From Chloroflexota bacterium (GTDB taxonomy: Bacteria; Chloroflexota; Limnocylindria; Limnocylindrales; CSP1-4), in NCBI GenBank assembly GCA_015478725.1, contig JADMIG010000013.1:1-64000 (forward strand): a stretch of 64,000 bases of DNA, read 5' to 3'. The position numbers and the translations under genes are program-made. This document shows, one piece after another, positions 42,063 through 50,651 of this stretch. Under the pieces are notes generated by a model. The model had not been told where the DNA came from and ran no database searches. It saw nothing but the letters and a program-made list of their open reading frames with translations. Each line of letters begins with the position of its first letter. The stretch's first letter is position 1.

Positions 42063-43762
42063 GCTTCCCGTCCGACCTCGAGATCGCCCGAGCTGTCCGC
42101 CCGCGCCCGATCGCGGCGGTGGCGGCCGACCTCGGCATCCGCGACGATGAGCTCGAGCTCTATGGCCCGTCCAAGGCGAAGGTCACGCTTGGGGCGATCC
42201 AACGCCTCGAAGCCGAGCGCCCCCGCGGCCGCTACGTCGTGGTGACGGCGATCACGCCGACGCCTCTCGGTGAGGGCAAGTCGACGACGACGGTCGGTCT
42301 GGCGCAGGGGCTCAACGCGATCGGCCATCGGGCGTCGGTGAACATCCGGCAGCCGTCCCTCGGTCCGGTCTTCGGGATCAAGGGCGGCGCCGCTGGTGGC
42401 GGCTACAGCCAGGTGATCCCGATGGAGGATTTCAACCTGCATCTCACCGGCGACGTTCATGCGATCGGGGCGGCGCACAACCTCGCCGGGGCCTTCCTCG
42501 ACAACAGCCTCCACCACCGGAACCCGCTCGGGATCGACCCGCACGGGATCCTCTGGCCGAGGGTCCTCGACATCAGCGATCGCGCGCTTCGCCACGTCGT
42601 CATCGGCCTCGGCGGTCGCGAGGATGGCGTCCCCCGCGAGACGGAGTTCGTCATCACCGTGGGTTCGGAGGTCATGGCGGTCCTCGCCCTGGCCAGCGAT
42701 CTCCACGACCTCCGCGCCCGGCTCGGCCGGATCGTGCTGGCGACGACGGCGGACGGGAAGGCGGTGACCGCGGAGGACCTCGGCGTCGCCGGAGCGATGA
42801 CGGTGCTCCTCCGCGACGCGATCAAGCCGAACCTTCTCCAGACGCTCGAGGGTGGGCCGGCGTTCGTCCATTGCGGGCCGTTCGCCAACATCGCCCACGG
42901 CAACAACTCGATCATCGCCGACCGCCTCGCTCTCGTGACGAACGACATCGTCTGCACCGAAGCGGGGTTCGGGGCGGACATGGGTGCCGAGAAGTTCTTC
43001 GACATCAAGTGCCGGGCGTCGGGGCTCGTGCCGAACGCGGCGGTCGTCGTCGCCACCGTGCGGGCGCTGAAGATGCACGGGGGGGTCGGGAAGATCGTCG
43101 CCGGCAAGCCGCTCGACCCGGCTCTCCTCGAGGAGAACGTGGCAGCCGTCAGGGCCGGTGCTGCGAACCTCGCCAAACAGATCGAGAACGTCCGGCTCTT
43201 CGGTATCCCCGCGGTGGTCGCGATCAATGCGTTCCCGACGGATACGCCGGCGGAGGTGGACGCGATCCGCGAGGTCGCGCTCGCGGCGGGTGCCCGCGAC
43301 GCAGTCGTCGCGACGCACTTCGTGGACGGTGGGAAGGGCGCCACGGCACTCGCCGAGGCGGTCTGGGCGGCGACCTCGGAGCCCGCCGAGTTCCGGCTTC
43401 TCTACCCGGACGAGATGCCGCTTGCCGAGAAGATCGCGACGATCGCGACACGGATCTACGGAGCCGACGGGGTGGAGTTCCTTCCCGCGGCCCGCAGGTC
43501 GCTCATGCAATACGAGGATCTCGGCTATGGCCAGCTGCCGATCTGCATGGCGAAGACGCAGTACTCGTTGAGTCACGACGCCGCCCTCAAGGGGCGCCCG
43601 AGCGGCTTCACCGTCCCCATCCGCGAGATCCGGCTCTCCGCCGGGGCCGGCTTCGTCACCGCCATCTGCGGCGAGATGCGGACGATGCCTGGCCTGCCCT
43701 CGCGGCCGGGCGGAGAGAAGATCGACATCGACGCGGACGGCGAGGTTGTCGGCCTTTTCTGA
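42059..43762 (+). CDS. fhs: Formate-tetrahydrofolate ligase
   Basis: 567 aa, the usual length. The ATP loop TPLGEGKSTT lies at 69-78; GPVFGIKGGAAGGGYSQVIP and FANIAHGNNSIIAD are strongly conserved family segments. It joins formate to THF at the cost of ATP, giving 10-formyl-THF. With FchA and FolD it completes a route between formate and methylene-THF, usable for serine, purine and thymidylate supply or for formate oxidation. The start ATG overlaps the folD stop. Confidence 0.96.
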   Translation: MSFPSDLEIARAVRPRPIAAVAADLGIRDDELELYGPSKAKVTLGAIQRLEAERPRGRYVVVTAITPTPLGEGKSTTTVGLAQGLNAIGHRASVNIRQPSLGPVFGIKGGAAGGGYSQVIPMEDFNLHLTGDVHAIGAAHNLAGAFLDNSLHHRNPLGIDPHGILWPRVLDISDRALRHVVIGLGGREDGVPRETEFVITVGSEVMAVLALASDLHDLRARLGRIVLATTADGKAVTAEDLGVAGAMTVLLRDAIKPNLLQTLEGGPAFVHCGPFANIAHGNNSIIADRLALVTNDIVCTEAGFGADMGAEKFFDIKCRASGLVPNAAVVVATVRALKMHGGVGKIVAGKPLDPALLEENVAAVRAGAANLAKQIENVRLFGIPAVVAINAFPTDTPAEVDAIREVALAAGARDAVVATHFVDGGKGATALAEAVWAATSEPAEFRLLYPDEMPLAEKIATIATRIYGADGVEFLPAARRSLMQYEDLGYGQLPICMAKTQYSLSHDAALKGRPSGFTVPIREIRLSAGAGFVTAICGEMRTMPGLPSRPGGEKIDIDADGEVVGLF

Positions 43763-43799
43763 GTGACGCCGCCCTTGTGCGCTCAGCCCGTCGTTGCGC

Positions 43800-43949
43800 T
43801 CAGCCCGTCGCGACGGCGAGGCAGATCCAGACGGCGAGGCCGAGCGCGACCCCGAGGAGCCCCGCGCCCCAGGCGGCCCAGTCGGGCGGCCCGAGCGCCA
43901 CGTCGTGGCCGTGATCGTCGTGAGCGGCGGGTGGTCTGGGGTCGATCAT
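43800..43949 (-). CDS. Possible 49-residue single-pass membrane protein
   Basis: MIDPRPPAAHDDHGHDVALG leads into one clear helix (WAAWGAGLLGVALGLAVWIC). It fits the gap between fhs and the phosphatase gene and is antisense to neither. There is no close ribosome site, only GGAGG about 13 bases upstream. The function is unknown. Confidence 0.4.
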   Translation of the reverse strand: MIDPRPPAAHDDHGHDVALGPPDWAAWGAGLLGVALGLAVWICLAVATG

Positions 43950-43978
43950 CCAGTCGGCGGTGCCTCCGGCGGGCATCC

Positions 43979-43984
43979 TACACT
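43979..43984 (+). promoter_or_regulatory. -10 element, leaderless phosphatase gene
   Basis: TACACT ends eight bases before ATG 43993. Confidence 0.5.
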
Positions 43985-43992
43985 GTGCCGCG

Positions 43993-44673
43993 ATGCTGAC
44001 TCTCGTCCTGACGCGGCACGGCCTGACTCCACGGTCCGTGCCCGAGCAGCATCTCGGCCAGCGCATCGACGTGGAGCTCTCGGACGCCGGTCGCGCCCAG
44101 GCCCAGGCGCTCGCCATCCGGCTCGCAGCGACTCGCTTCGAGCGGATCGTCTCGAGCCCCCTCCTCCGTGCTCGCCAGACGGCTGAGATCATCGTCGCCG
44201 GGCTCGCGGATCCGGCACCGGTGACGACCGATCCCCGTCTCCTCGAGATGGACTACGGCGAATGGGAGGGCCACACGTACGATGAGATCGAGGCGACGGA
44301 CCGGCTGCGTCGGCATGCCTGGGAGGCCGATCCCGCATCGTTCCGCTGTCCCGGGGGCGAGTCCGGCGGCGATGTCGCGGCTCGGGCCCGGAGCTTCCTC
44401 GACGACCTCCTCGTCGCACACCCGGACAGCCATGAGCCGGACGATCCCGGCGCGCTCGCGGTCCTGGCGGTCGGCCACAGCAGCTTCAACCGGATCCTCG
44501 TCTGCGTCGCCCTCGATCTGCCGGTCCGCGAGTTCCGGCTCCGCTTCCTCCAGAGCCAGGTGAACCTCACGGTCCTCCGGTTCGAGCACGGCATCGGCCC
44601 GTCCGATGCCCGTCTCGTCCTCCTCAATGACGTTGCCCACGTCCGTCCGGCCACGGCGACGCCATGGGAGTGA
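43993..44673 (+). CDS. Histidine phosphatase superfamily protein
   Basis: 226 aa. LVLTRHGLTPRS gives the catalytic RHG; SSPLLRARQTAEII, LLEMDYGEWEGHTYDEIEA and AVGHSSFNRILVC supply the second Arg, the proton donor Glu and the second His. This is the phosphoglycerate-mutase-like phosphatase group, acting on small phosphate esters. The start is fixed by the TACACT element eight bases upstream. An MFS gene follows ten bases after the stop, possibly co-transcribed. The substrate is unknown. Confidence 0.88.
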   Translation: MLTLVLTRHGLTPRSVPEQHLGQRIDVELSDAGRAQAQALAIRLAATRFERIVSSPLLRARQTAEIIVAGLADPAPVTTDPRLLEMDYGEWEGHTYDEIEATDRLRRHAWEADPASFRCPGGESGGDVAARARSFLDDLLVAHPDSHEPDDPGALAVLAVGHSSFNRILVCVALDLPVREFRLRFLQSQVNLTVLRFEHGIGPSDARLVLLNDVAHVRPATATPWE

Positions 44674-44683
44674 ACCGTCGACC

Positions 44684-45913
44684 GTGCCGGAACTGACACG
44701 CGACGGCCGGGCGCTGTTCGTCGCCCGGACGCTCCGGATGTTCGCCTACGGATCGGTGGCGGTCGTCCTTGTCCTCTATCTCGCCGCGGTCGGCCTGTCC
44801 GATCCGCAGATCGGGGTGGTGCTCAGCCTCACCCTCGCCGGCGACACGCTCGTCAGCCTGTGGCTCACGACGAATGCCGATCGGCTCGGTCGGCGGCGCG
44901 TGCTCATCGCCGGCGCGCTGCTCATGGCGGCCGCGGGAGCCGTCTTCGTCGTGACGCGCGATCCGCTGCTCCTTCTTCTCGCCGCGACGATCGGGGTGAT
45001 CTCGCCATCCGGCAACGAGGTGGGGCCGTTCCTCGCCGTTGAGCAGGCGGCCCTGACGATCTCCATCCCCGGCGCGTCGCGGACCCATGTCTTCGCCTGG
45101 TACAACCTCGTCGGCTCCGTGGCCGCGGCGGTCGGCGCGCTATCCGGGGGGCTCATCGCCCAGGCGCTCCAGGCGGCCGGGACGACGCCCATCGACAGCT
45201 ATCGGGCGGTCCTCGTCGTCTACGCGGTGGTCGGACTCCTCCTTGCCCTCGGCTTCGGTCGCCTCACACCGGCCGTGGAGTTCGATCGGAGCGGGGTGCC
45301 GGCGAGCGTCCGAGCGCGGTTCGGACTGCATCGGTCGCGGTCGATCGTCCTCCGACTGTCGGCCCTCTTCGGCCTGGACGCGTTCGCCGGCGGCCTCGTC
45401 ACGCAGAGTCTCGTCGCGTACTGGTTCCACCTCCGATGGCAGGTCGATCCGGCCGTCCTCGGGGCGATCTTCTTCGGGACGAACATCCTCGCGGCCATCT
45501 CGGCGCTCTCGGCGTCGCGCCTTGCCGCCCGGTTCGGCCTCATCCGGACGATGGTGTTCACCCACCTGCCGAGCAACATCCTGCTCATCCTCATCCCGAT
45601 CATGCCGAGTCTGCCCCTCGCGATCCTCCTCCTCCTCATCCGGGCGAGCATCAGCCAGATGGACGTGCCGACCCGGCAGAGCTACACGATGGCGATCGTC
45701 GAGCCGGACGAACGATCTGCCGCCGCCGGCGTGACGGGCATCGCGCGGACGACTGGAGCGGCCGTCTCGCCGCTCATCGCGGCTCCACTCGTGGGCGCCG
45801 CCGCGCTCGCGGCGATCCCGTTCTACCTGTCCGGTGCGCTGAAGATCGTCTACGACATCGCGCTGTACCGGCGCTTCCGCGGCATGCCTCCGCCGGAGGA
45901 GATCTTCGAGTAG
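44684..45913 (+). CDS. Major facilitator superfamily transporter
   Basis: 409 aa, 12 predicted helices. GLSDPQIGVVLSLTLAGDTL and WLTTNADRLGRRRVL form the conserved loop between helices 2 and 3; a second copy lies in the C-half (ASRLAARFGLIRTMVF). RASISQMDVPTRQSYTMAIV is seen in a subgroup annotated as drug or sugar exporters. The GTG start is chosen at the first hydrophobic-domain leader (PELTRDGRALFVARTLRMF). The substrate cannot be deduced. Confidence 0.82.
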   Translation: MPELTRDGRALFVARTLRMFAYGSVAVVLVLYLAAVGLSDPQIGVVLSLTLAGDTLVSLWLTTNADRLGRRRVLIAGALLMAAAGAVFVVTRDPLLLLLAATIGVISPSGNEVGPFLAVEQAALTISIPGASRTHVFAWYNLVGSVAAAVGALSGGLIAQALQAAGTTPIDSYRAVLVVYAVVGLLLALGFGRLTPAVEFDRSGVPASVRARFGLHRSRSIVLRLSALFGLDAFAGGLVTQSLVAYWFHLRWQVDPAVLGAIFFGTNILAAISALSASRLAARFGLIRTMVFTHLPSNILLILIPIMPSLPLAILLLLIRASISQMDVPTRQSYTMAIVEPDERSAAAGVTGIARTTGAAVSPLIAAPLVGAAALAAIPFYLSGALKIVYDIALYRRFRGMPPPEEIFE

Positions 45914-45943
45914 CCGGGAGGCGGTGCGAGAACCGGGAGGCGG

Positions 45944-46600
45944 TCAGCTCGCGCGGCGCCAGCCAGGGCGGCCGAGCCGCCACCAGACGAAGACCGCGAC
46001 GAGCGCCACGACCACCACGAGCATCAGGGTGTCGAACGGCTGCAGCGTGTGGCGGATGTCCTGCCAGTGGGCGCCGAGCTGGGTGCCGGCGAAGACGAGA
46101 GCGACCGACCAGAGGAATGCGCCGGCGGCCGAGAAGGCGATGAACGTGGCGAGCGGCATGCGAGCGACGCCGGCCGGGAAGCTGATGAAGGTCCGCACGA
46201 CCGGGAGGAGTCGGCTGACGAATGCCGTCGCCGCGCCATGTCGGGCGAAGAATCGCTCGGTGGCGGCGAGCTCGTCCTCGCGGATGAGGAGGAAGCGGCC
46301 CCACCGGGCGAGGAGCGGTCGGCCCCCGTACGCGCCGATCGCGTACCCGATGAGCGACCCGATCGTGTTGCCGATGGTCGCCACGATGACGACGATCCAG
46401 AAGGACCACGGGCCGTGGGTCAGCGGTTCGATCTGCGTCGGGTCGGAGACGAGGAACCCGGCGTAGGGGAGGATGAGCTCGGACGGGAGCGGGATCATGG
46501 CCGACTCGATCGCCATGGCCACGGCGACGCCGACGTACCCGACGGCACCGTACAGGCTGTTGAGGAACGGGATGACGATCGTGTCGATGAAACCGAGCAT
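45944..46600 (-). CDS. DedA-family membrane protein
   Basis: 218 aa. ESAMIPLPSELILPYAGFLV near residue 35 and RLLPVVRTFISFPAGVARMP near residue 130 are the conserved re-entrant loops of DedA proteins. The family flips or transports phospholipids such as undecaprenyl phosphate. Recycling of lipid carrier would suit a genome rich in polyprenyl-phosphate-sugar transferases. A TATGCT hexamer ends six bases before the ATG, so the message is probably leaderless; it diverges from hutH. Confidence 0.93.
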   Translation of the reverse strand: MLGFIDTIVIPFLNSLYGAVGYVGVAVAMAIESAMIPLPSELILPYAGFLVSDPTQIEPLTHGPWSFWIVVIVATIGNTIGSLIGYAIGAYGGRPLLARWGRFLLIREDELAATERFFARHGAATAFVSRLLPVVRTFISFPAGVARMPLATFIAFSAAGAFLWSVALVFAGTQLGAHWQDIRHTLQPFDTLMLVVVVALVAVFVWWRLGRPGWRRAS

Positions 46601-46606
46601 CGGGGG

Positions 46607-46612
46607 AGCATA
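46607..46612 (-). promoter_or_regulatory. -10 element, leaderless dedA
   Basis: TATGCT on the minus strand ends six bases before ATG 46600. It shares the 86-base intergenic region with the hutH promoter. Confidence 0.55.
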
Positions 46613-46673
46613 GCCGAGGGGACGCCCGGAACGCTCGCGACTCGACCGGCTGCGCCGAGCCGAGGCGGGCGGC

Positions 46674-46679
46674 TATGCT
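46674..46679 (+). promoter_or_regulatory. -10 element, leaderless hutH
   Basis: TATGCT ends seven bases before GTG 46687. Confidence 0.55.
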
Positions 46680-46686
46680 CCGGGGC

Positions 46687-48351
46687 GTGACTGAACAGAA
46701 CGGCGAGACCCCGAGCGCCGTCATCCTCACCGGCGCCGACCTCACGATCGCCGACGTGGAGGCGGTCGCTCGACGGGGGAGGAGGGCGGTCCTCGACCCG
46801 GACGCCAGGGCCCGCATGGCGGAGGCGCGTGGGGTCATCGAGCGGCTGGTGGCGGAGGGCGCCGTGGTGTACGGCGTGACGACCGGCTTCGGTGACCTGG
46901 CGACCACGTTCATCCCCCGCGAGGACGTCGGACGACTCCAGCAGAACCTCCTCATGAGCCACGCGGCCGGCGTGGGTGCGCCGTTCCCGCGCGAGATCGT
47001 CCGGGCGATGCTCCTCCTCCGGGCGAACACGCTCGCCCTCGGCCACTCGGGGTGCCGGCCGGACCTCGTGGATCGGCTGCTGTCGTTCCTCGAGGCGGGG
47101 ATCCACCCCGTCGTGCCCGAACAGGGGAGCCTGGGAGCGTCCGGCGACCTCGCACCGCTGGCCCACCTTGCCCTCCCGCTCATCGGCCGTGGCGAGGTGG
47201 AGTTCGGCGGCCGGCGCATGGCGGCGCTCCTCGCGCTCCGCGAGGCCGGGCTCGAGCCGCTCGTCCTCGAGGCGAAAGAGGGTCTCGCGCTCCTCAACGG
47301 GACCCAGATGATGAGCGCGCTCGGAGCGCTCCTCCTGGCCGACGCGGATCGGCTCACCCGGACCGCAAGCGTGGCGGCCGCGATGTCCGTCGAGGCACTT
47401 CTCGGGACCGATGTCGCATTCTCCGCCGCGTACCAGCTCGCTCGTCCGCACCCGGGCCAGATCGCCGTGGCCGCGGAGCTGCGGCACCTCCTCCGCGATT
47501 CGAGCCTCCAGACCGGCCACCACGGCGACGCCCACAAGGTCCAGGACCCGTACTCGCTTCGCTGCGTGCCGCAGGTCCACGGTGCGGTCCGCGACATGCT
47601 CGACCACCTCCGCCGGGTGCTCGACATCGAGCTCAACTCGGCGACGGACAATCCGCTCGTCTTTGCGGGCGGCGGCGCGGCGGACCCGACGGCGATCGCG
47701 ACAGGCGGCGGCCTCGTCATCAGCGGCGGCAACTTTCACGGTGAGCCGGTCGCCCTCGCCCTCGACGCGGCGAAGCTCGCTGTTGCCGAGCTCGGATCGA
47801 TCTCGGAGCGGCGGACGGCACTCCTCGTGGACGCGCGACTCAACGGGGGTCTGCCGCCGTTCCTCGCCGCGGATCCGGGCACGAACAGCGGCCTCATGAT
47901 CCTGCAGTACACGGCCGCCGCTCTCGCCTCCGAGAACAAGGTCCTCGTGCATCCCGCCTCGGCCGACTCGATCCCGACGAGCGCGAACCAGGAGGACCAC
48001 GTCTCGATGGGCTCGATCGCCGCACGGCACGCCCGGGCCGTCCTCGAGCACGTCGAGCGGATCGTCGCGATCGAGCTCATATGCGCCACCCAGGCGCTCG
48101 ACTTCCGCCTCGATCAGCTCCCGGATGCTCGACCGGGAGCCGGGGTCGCCGAAGCCCACCGGATCATCCGGGCGGCGATCCCGCGGCTCGAGGTGGATCG
48201 AGAGCCGGGCCCGGACCTCGCCGCAGCCTTCGCACTCGTCCATGACGGCACGCTCTCCCACCTCGCGGGTCCAGCGGACCTCGCCGTACCCGCCGGCCTG
48301 ACCGTTGCTGCTGGCCCCGGGCCCCGCCCGGACGTGCGGTCCCGGTCCTGA
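46687..48351 (+). CDS. hutH: Histidine ammonia-lyase
   Basis: 554 aa, about 40 longer than usual. Ala151-Ser152-Gly153 in GSLGASGDLAPLAHLAL forms the MIO cofactor by autocyclisation. SHAAGVGAPF (Ser-His pair selecting histidine), YSLRCVPQVHG, GGNFHGEPVA and NQEDHVSMG are all canonical for HutH. It converts histidine to urocanate and ammonia. The GTG start follows TATGCT by seven bases. In the ancestral layout it led a hutH-GNAT-hutU operon, now interrupted in hutU. A second, divergent lyase lies in the island. Confidence 0.96.
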   Translation: MTEQNGETPSAVILTGADLTIADVEAVARRGRRAVLDPDARARMAEARGVIERLVAEGAVVYGVTTGFGDLATTFIPREDVGRLQQNLLMSHAAGVGAPFPREIVRAMLLLRANTLALGHSGCRPDLVDRLLSFLEAGIHPVVPEQGSLGASGDLAPLAHLALPLIGRGEVEFGGRRMAALLALREAGLEPLVLEAKEGLALLNGTQMMSALGALLLADADRLTRTASVAAAMSVEALLGTDVAFSAAYQLARPHPGQIAVAAELRHLLRDSSLQTGHHGDAHKVQDPYSLRCVPQVHGAVRDMLDHLRRVLDIELNSATDNPLVFAGGGAADPTAIATGGGLVISGGNFHGEPVALALDAAKLAVAELGSISERRTALLVDARLNGGLPPFLAADPGTNSGLMILQYTAAALASENKVLVHPASADSIPTSANQEDHVSMGSIAARHARAVLEHVERIVAIELICATQALDFRLDQLPDARPGAGVAEAHRIIRAAIPRLEVDREPGPDLAAAFALVHDGTLSHLAGPADLAVPAGLTVAAGPGPRPDVRSRS

Positions 48352-48365
48352 GGCAGACGGTCGCG

Positions 48366-49139
48366 ATGGCGGTCCGGATCGTGGACGTCGAGGACGAGGT
48401 GTCGTTCTCCGTCCTGCCACCGTGCGCCGACCCGGCCTTCGACCATCGGACCTGCGACTACTGGGAGGACGCGGACCGAGGCTCCAAACGGGCGCGGGTC
48501 TCCCCGGCCGCCCAGGCGACATCGGCGGCAGCAGCCGCCCTGCGTCCCCGGCCGAACCCCTTCGGCGAGGGTCCCTCGCTCAACCCTTCGCTCAACCCGT
48601 TCGCGCCCGCGGTCCAGCGCGCCCCGACATCCAATCCGTTCGCCGCGCCCGGCGACGCCGATCCGCTCGTCGACAATCCGTTCGCCCCGCGGCGCGCGCC
48701 AGCCCGCGGACCCGCTCCGGTCGCCCCTCGAAAACTCGCCCTCCTCGGGCGCGGCGCCGCGGTCTTCGGGAGCTACGCCAAGGTCCTCCTCGTGGACGAC
48801 GTCCCGCTCGCGTATGCGCAATTCGGGCCGTTGTCCGCGTATCCGCGAGCGGCTCGCGTTCGGGAGCTGTATCGGCAGCTGCCGGATGCGCCACCCCCGG
48901 CCGTCATCACCTGCGTCGCGAGCACGGCCGACGGTCGTCATGCCGGTCACGCCCGGCGACTGGTGGACGCGGTCTGCGCGGATCTCGCCGGGCGCGGGTT
49001 CGCCGCCGTGGAGGCGTATCCGGAGATCGGCGCGCGGCCCGAGGCGACGAGCGCGGCGACCACGGCGTTCTGGCTCGGCGTCGGGTTCACCCTCGCGGTC
49101 GACGACCCGCACTTCCCGGTGGTGCGCCGCGAACTCTGA
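48366..49139 (+). CDS. GNAT-like acetyltransferase with NPF-repeat insert
   Basis: 257 aa. The N-terminal RIVDVEDEVSFSVLPPCADP is followed by a Pro/Ala-rich insert (about residues 45-120) with the tripeptide NPF five times (NPFGEG, NPFAPA, NPFAAP, NPFAPR and a partial LNPS). The C-terminal part has ASTADGRHAGHARRLVDAVC, the acetyl-CoA loop, and AATTAFWLGVGFTLAVDDPH. It sits 14 bases after hutH and before the broken hutU, so a link to histidine metabolism is likely, but its substrate is unknown. Confidence 0.72.
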   Translation: MAVRIVDVEDEVSFSVLPPCADPAFDHRTCDYWEDADRGSKRARVSPAAQATSAAAAALRPRPNPFGEGPSLNPSLNPFAPAVQRAPTSNPFAAPGDADPLVDNPFAPRRAPARGPAPVAPRKLALLGRGAAVFGSYAKVLLVDDVPLAYAQFGPLSAYPRAARVRELYRQLPDAPPPAVITCVASTADGRHAGHARRLVDAVCADLAGRGFAAVEAYPEIGARPEATSAATTAFWLGVGFTLAVDDPHFPVVRREL

Positions 49140-49247
49140 GCGGACTCCGACGGATCGCGGGAGTGCTACCGTCACGCCACGAGCGGCGGAGGGCGCGCCT
49201 GACGGAGGACTCCGGTGGCATTGACCCAGGCCTCGGGAGGGACGCGG

Positions 49248-49343
49248 ATGACAGCGACGGTCGGCGGCTCGGATCGGGGCACGGCGCTCCCGGGCGCCCG
49301 GCCCGTCCGCGCTCCGCGCGGCTCCGAGCTGACGTGCCGCGGC
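49248..49343 (+). pseudogene. hutU: Stranded 5' end of hutU (32 codons)
   Basis: ATG 49248 has GGAGG seven bases upstream. The frame begins MTATVGGSDRG and continues [18 protein letters not shown] up to TCRG, the N-terminus of urocanase, then leaves the family abruptly at base 49344, where antisense LhgO sequence begins. Translation would go on for about 190 meaningless residues to 49922. The downstream body of hutU resumes at 63702 after an exact copy of the last 69 bases. This fragment cannot make active enzyme. Confidence 0.92.
49275..49343 (+). repeat. 69-bp direct repeat, left copy
   Basis: Bases 49275-49343 are identical to 63633-63701. The shared stretch lies inside hutU codons 10-32. 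Bases just outside differ on both sides (T/G before, G/T after). The copies flank the island exactly. Confidence 0.98.
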
Positions 49344-49409
49344 GCCCCAATGTTCGTCGAACCCGCGGAGGGGCGACCGTCACCGAATCCGACGAAGTGC
49401 TTGGGCGAC

Positions 49410-50636
49410 CTACGGACGCGCGCGAGTGAGCTCGAATCGTTCGATGGCTCGCTCGGCGAGTTCCCGGCCGATCGCGAGCGACGCCGTGGCTGCGGGAGAT
49501 GGGGCATTCCGAACGTGAAGGACGTGGCGGTTGCCGCCGAACCGGAAGTCATCGACGAGCGTCCCGTCCGGATCGAGCGCCTGGGCGCGGACGCCGGAAG
49601 GCCCAAAGACCAGCTGGTCCGCTCGGAGCTCCGGAACGTAACGGAGGAGTGCCCCGAGGAACGCGGCTTTCGACCAGTCGCGCCACAACTCGACGGCTCC
49701 CATCCGCCAGAAGCGGGCCGCCAGGCGCAGGAACCCGCGATCGGTGAGTGTATCGACCAGGTCGCGCAGGTTCACGTCGGTCCGCCGGTAGCCGGTGCGA
49801 GCGAATGCCAGCACTGCGTTCGGCCCGGCCCAGACCTCACCGTCGATGCGCCGGGTGAAATGGACTCCGAGGAACGGGAAGCGTGGGTCGGCGACGGGGT
49901 AGATGAGGCCGCGGACGAGTGACCTAGCGTCAGCGGTGAGCGTGTAATAGTCGCCGCGGAACGGGACGATGCGATCACGCCCGGAGTCGCCGGTGAGCTT
50001 CGCCACCCGGTCGGCCCACAGCCCCGCACAGGCGATGACGTTGTGAGCGATGAGCGGACCGCGGCTCGTCTGAAGAACCCGATCCCTTCCGTGATCTGCG
50101 ACTCCCGTGACCCGGCGGGAGGTTTCGATCGTGCCGCCGGCCGATTGAATCTCGCGGGCGAGGGCCGCGACGACCAGCCGGAAATCGGTGATCCCGGTCG
50201 TGGGGCTCCAGAGGGCCCGGAGGCCGGCCGCGTGCGGCTCGATCTCTCGGATGCGCTCCGGGCCGATCTCCTCCAGCCGGGGCACGCCATTCGCGGTCGC
50301 CCGTCGCCGGAGTTCCTCCAGGCGAGGCAACTCGTCCAGCGTCAGCGCCACGACGAGCTTGCCGCACCGTTCGAATGGAATTGCGTGCCCCTCCAAGAAC
50401 GCCTCGAGTTCTGCCTTGCCCTCGCGGCACAGGCGTGCCTTCTGCGAGCCAGGGGCGTAGTAGAGGCCGGCGTGGAGGACGCCACTGTTGTGGCCCGATT
50501 GGTGGGCCCCCAGCTTCCCCTCCTGCTCGAGCACCACCATGCGCAGGTCCGGCCGCCGGCGCTGCAGTTGGACGGCCGTCGCCAGCCCGACGATCCCGCC
50601 GCCTATGATCGCCAGGTCGAAGCGGTCGCCGGTCAC
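49410..50636 (-). CDS. LhgO-like FAD-dependent 2-hydroxyacid oxidase
   Basis: 408 aa. The FAD loop GGGIVG lies at 12-17 and GHNSGVLHAGLYY at 48-60, the signature of L-2-hydroxyglutarate oxidase (LhgO). RGDYYTLTADARSLVRGLIY and the C-terminal FGPSGVRAQALD segment also match. Family members oxidise 2-hydroxy acids or related amines with FAD, passing electrons to oxygen or quinone. It is the last gene of the island operon; the GTG start lies 15 bases after the FMN oxidase stop. In this setting it may oxidise a hydroxy-acid intermediate rather than hydroxyglutarate. Confidence 0.85.
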   Translation of the reverse strand: MTGDRFDLAIIGGGIVGLATAVQLQRRRPDLRMVVLEQEGKLGAHQSGHNSGVLHAGLYYAPGSQKARLCREGKAELEAFLEGHAIPFERCGKLVVALTLDELPRLEELRRRATANGVPRLEEIGPERIREIEPHAAGLRALWSPTTGITDFRLVVAALAREIQSAGGTIETSRRVTGVADHGRDRVLQTSRGPLIAHNVIACAGLWADRVAKLTGDSGRDRIVPFRGDYYTLTADARSLVRGLIYPVADPRFPFLGVHFTRRIDGEVWAGPNAVLAFARTGYRRTDVNLRDLVDTLTDRGFLRLAARFWRMGAVELWRDWSKAAFLGALLRYVPELRADQLVFGPSGVRAQALDPDGTLVDDFRFGGNRHVLHVRNAPSPAATASLAIGRELAERAIERFELTRARP

Positions 50637-50651
50637 GCCGATACCGCGCGG

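Noticed and set aside
49248-49922. Fusion gene starting with the hutU N-terminus
   Set aside because: After codon 32 the frame is antisense to the LhgO-like gene and has no family features.
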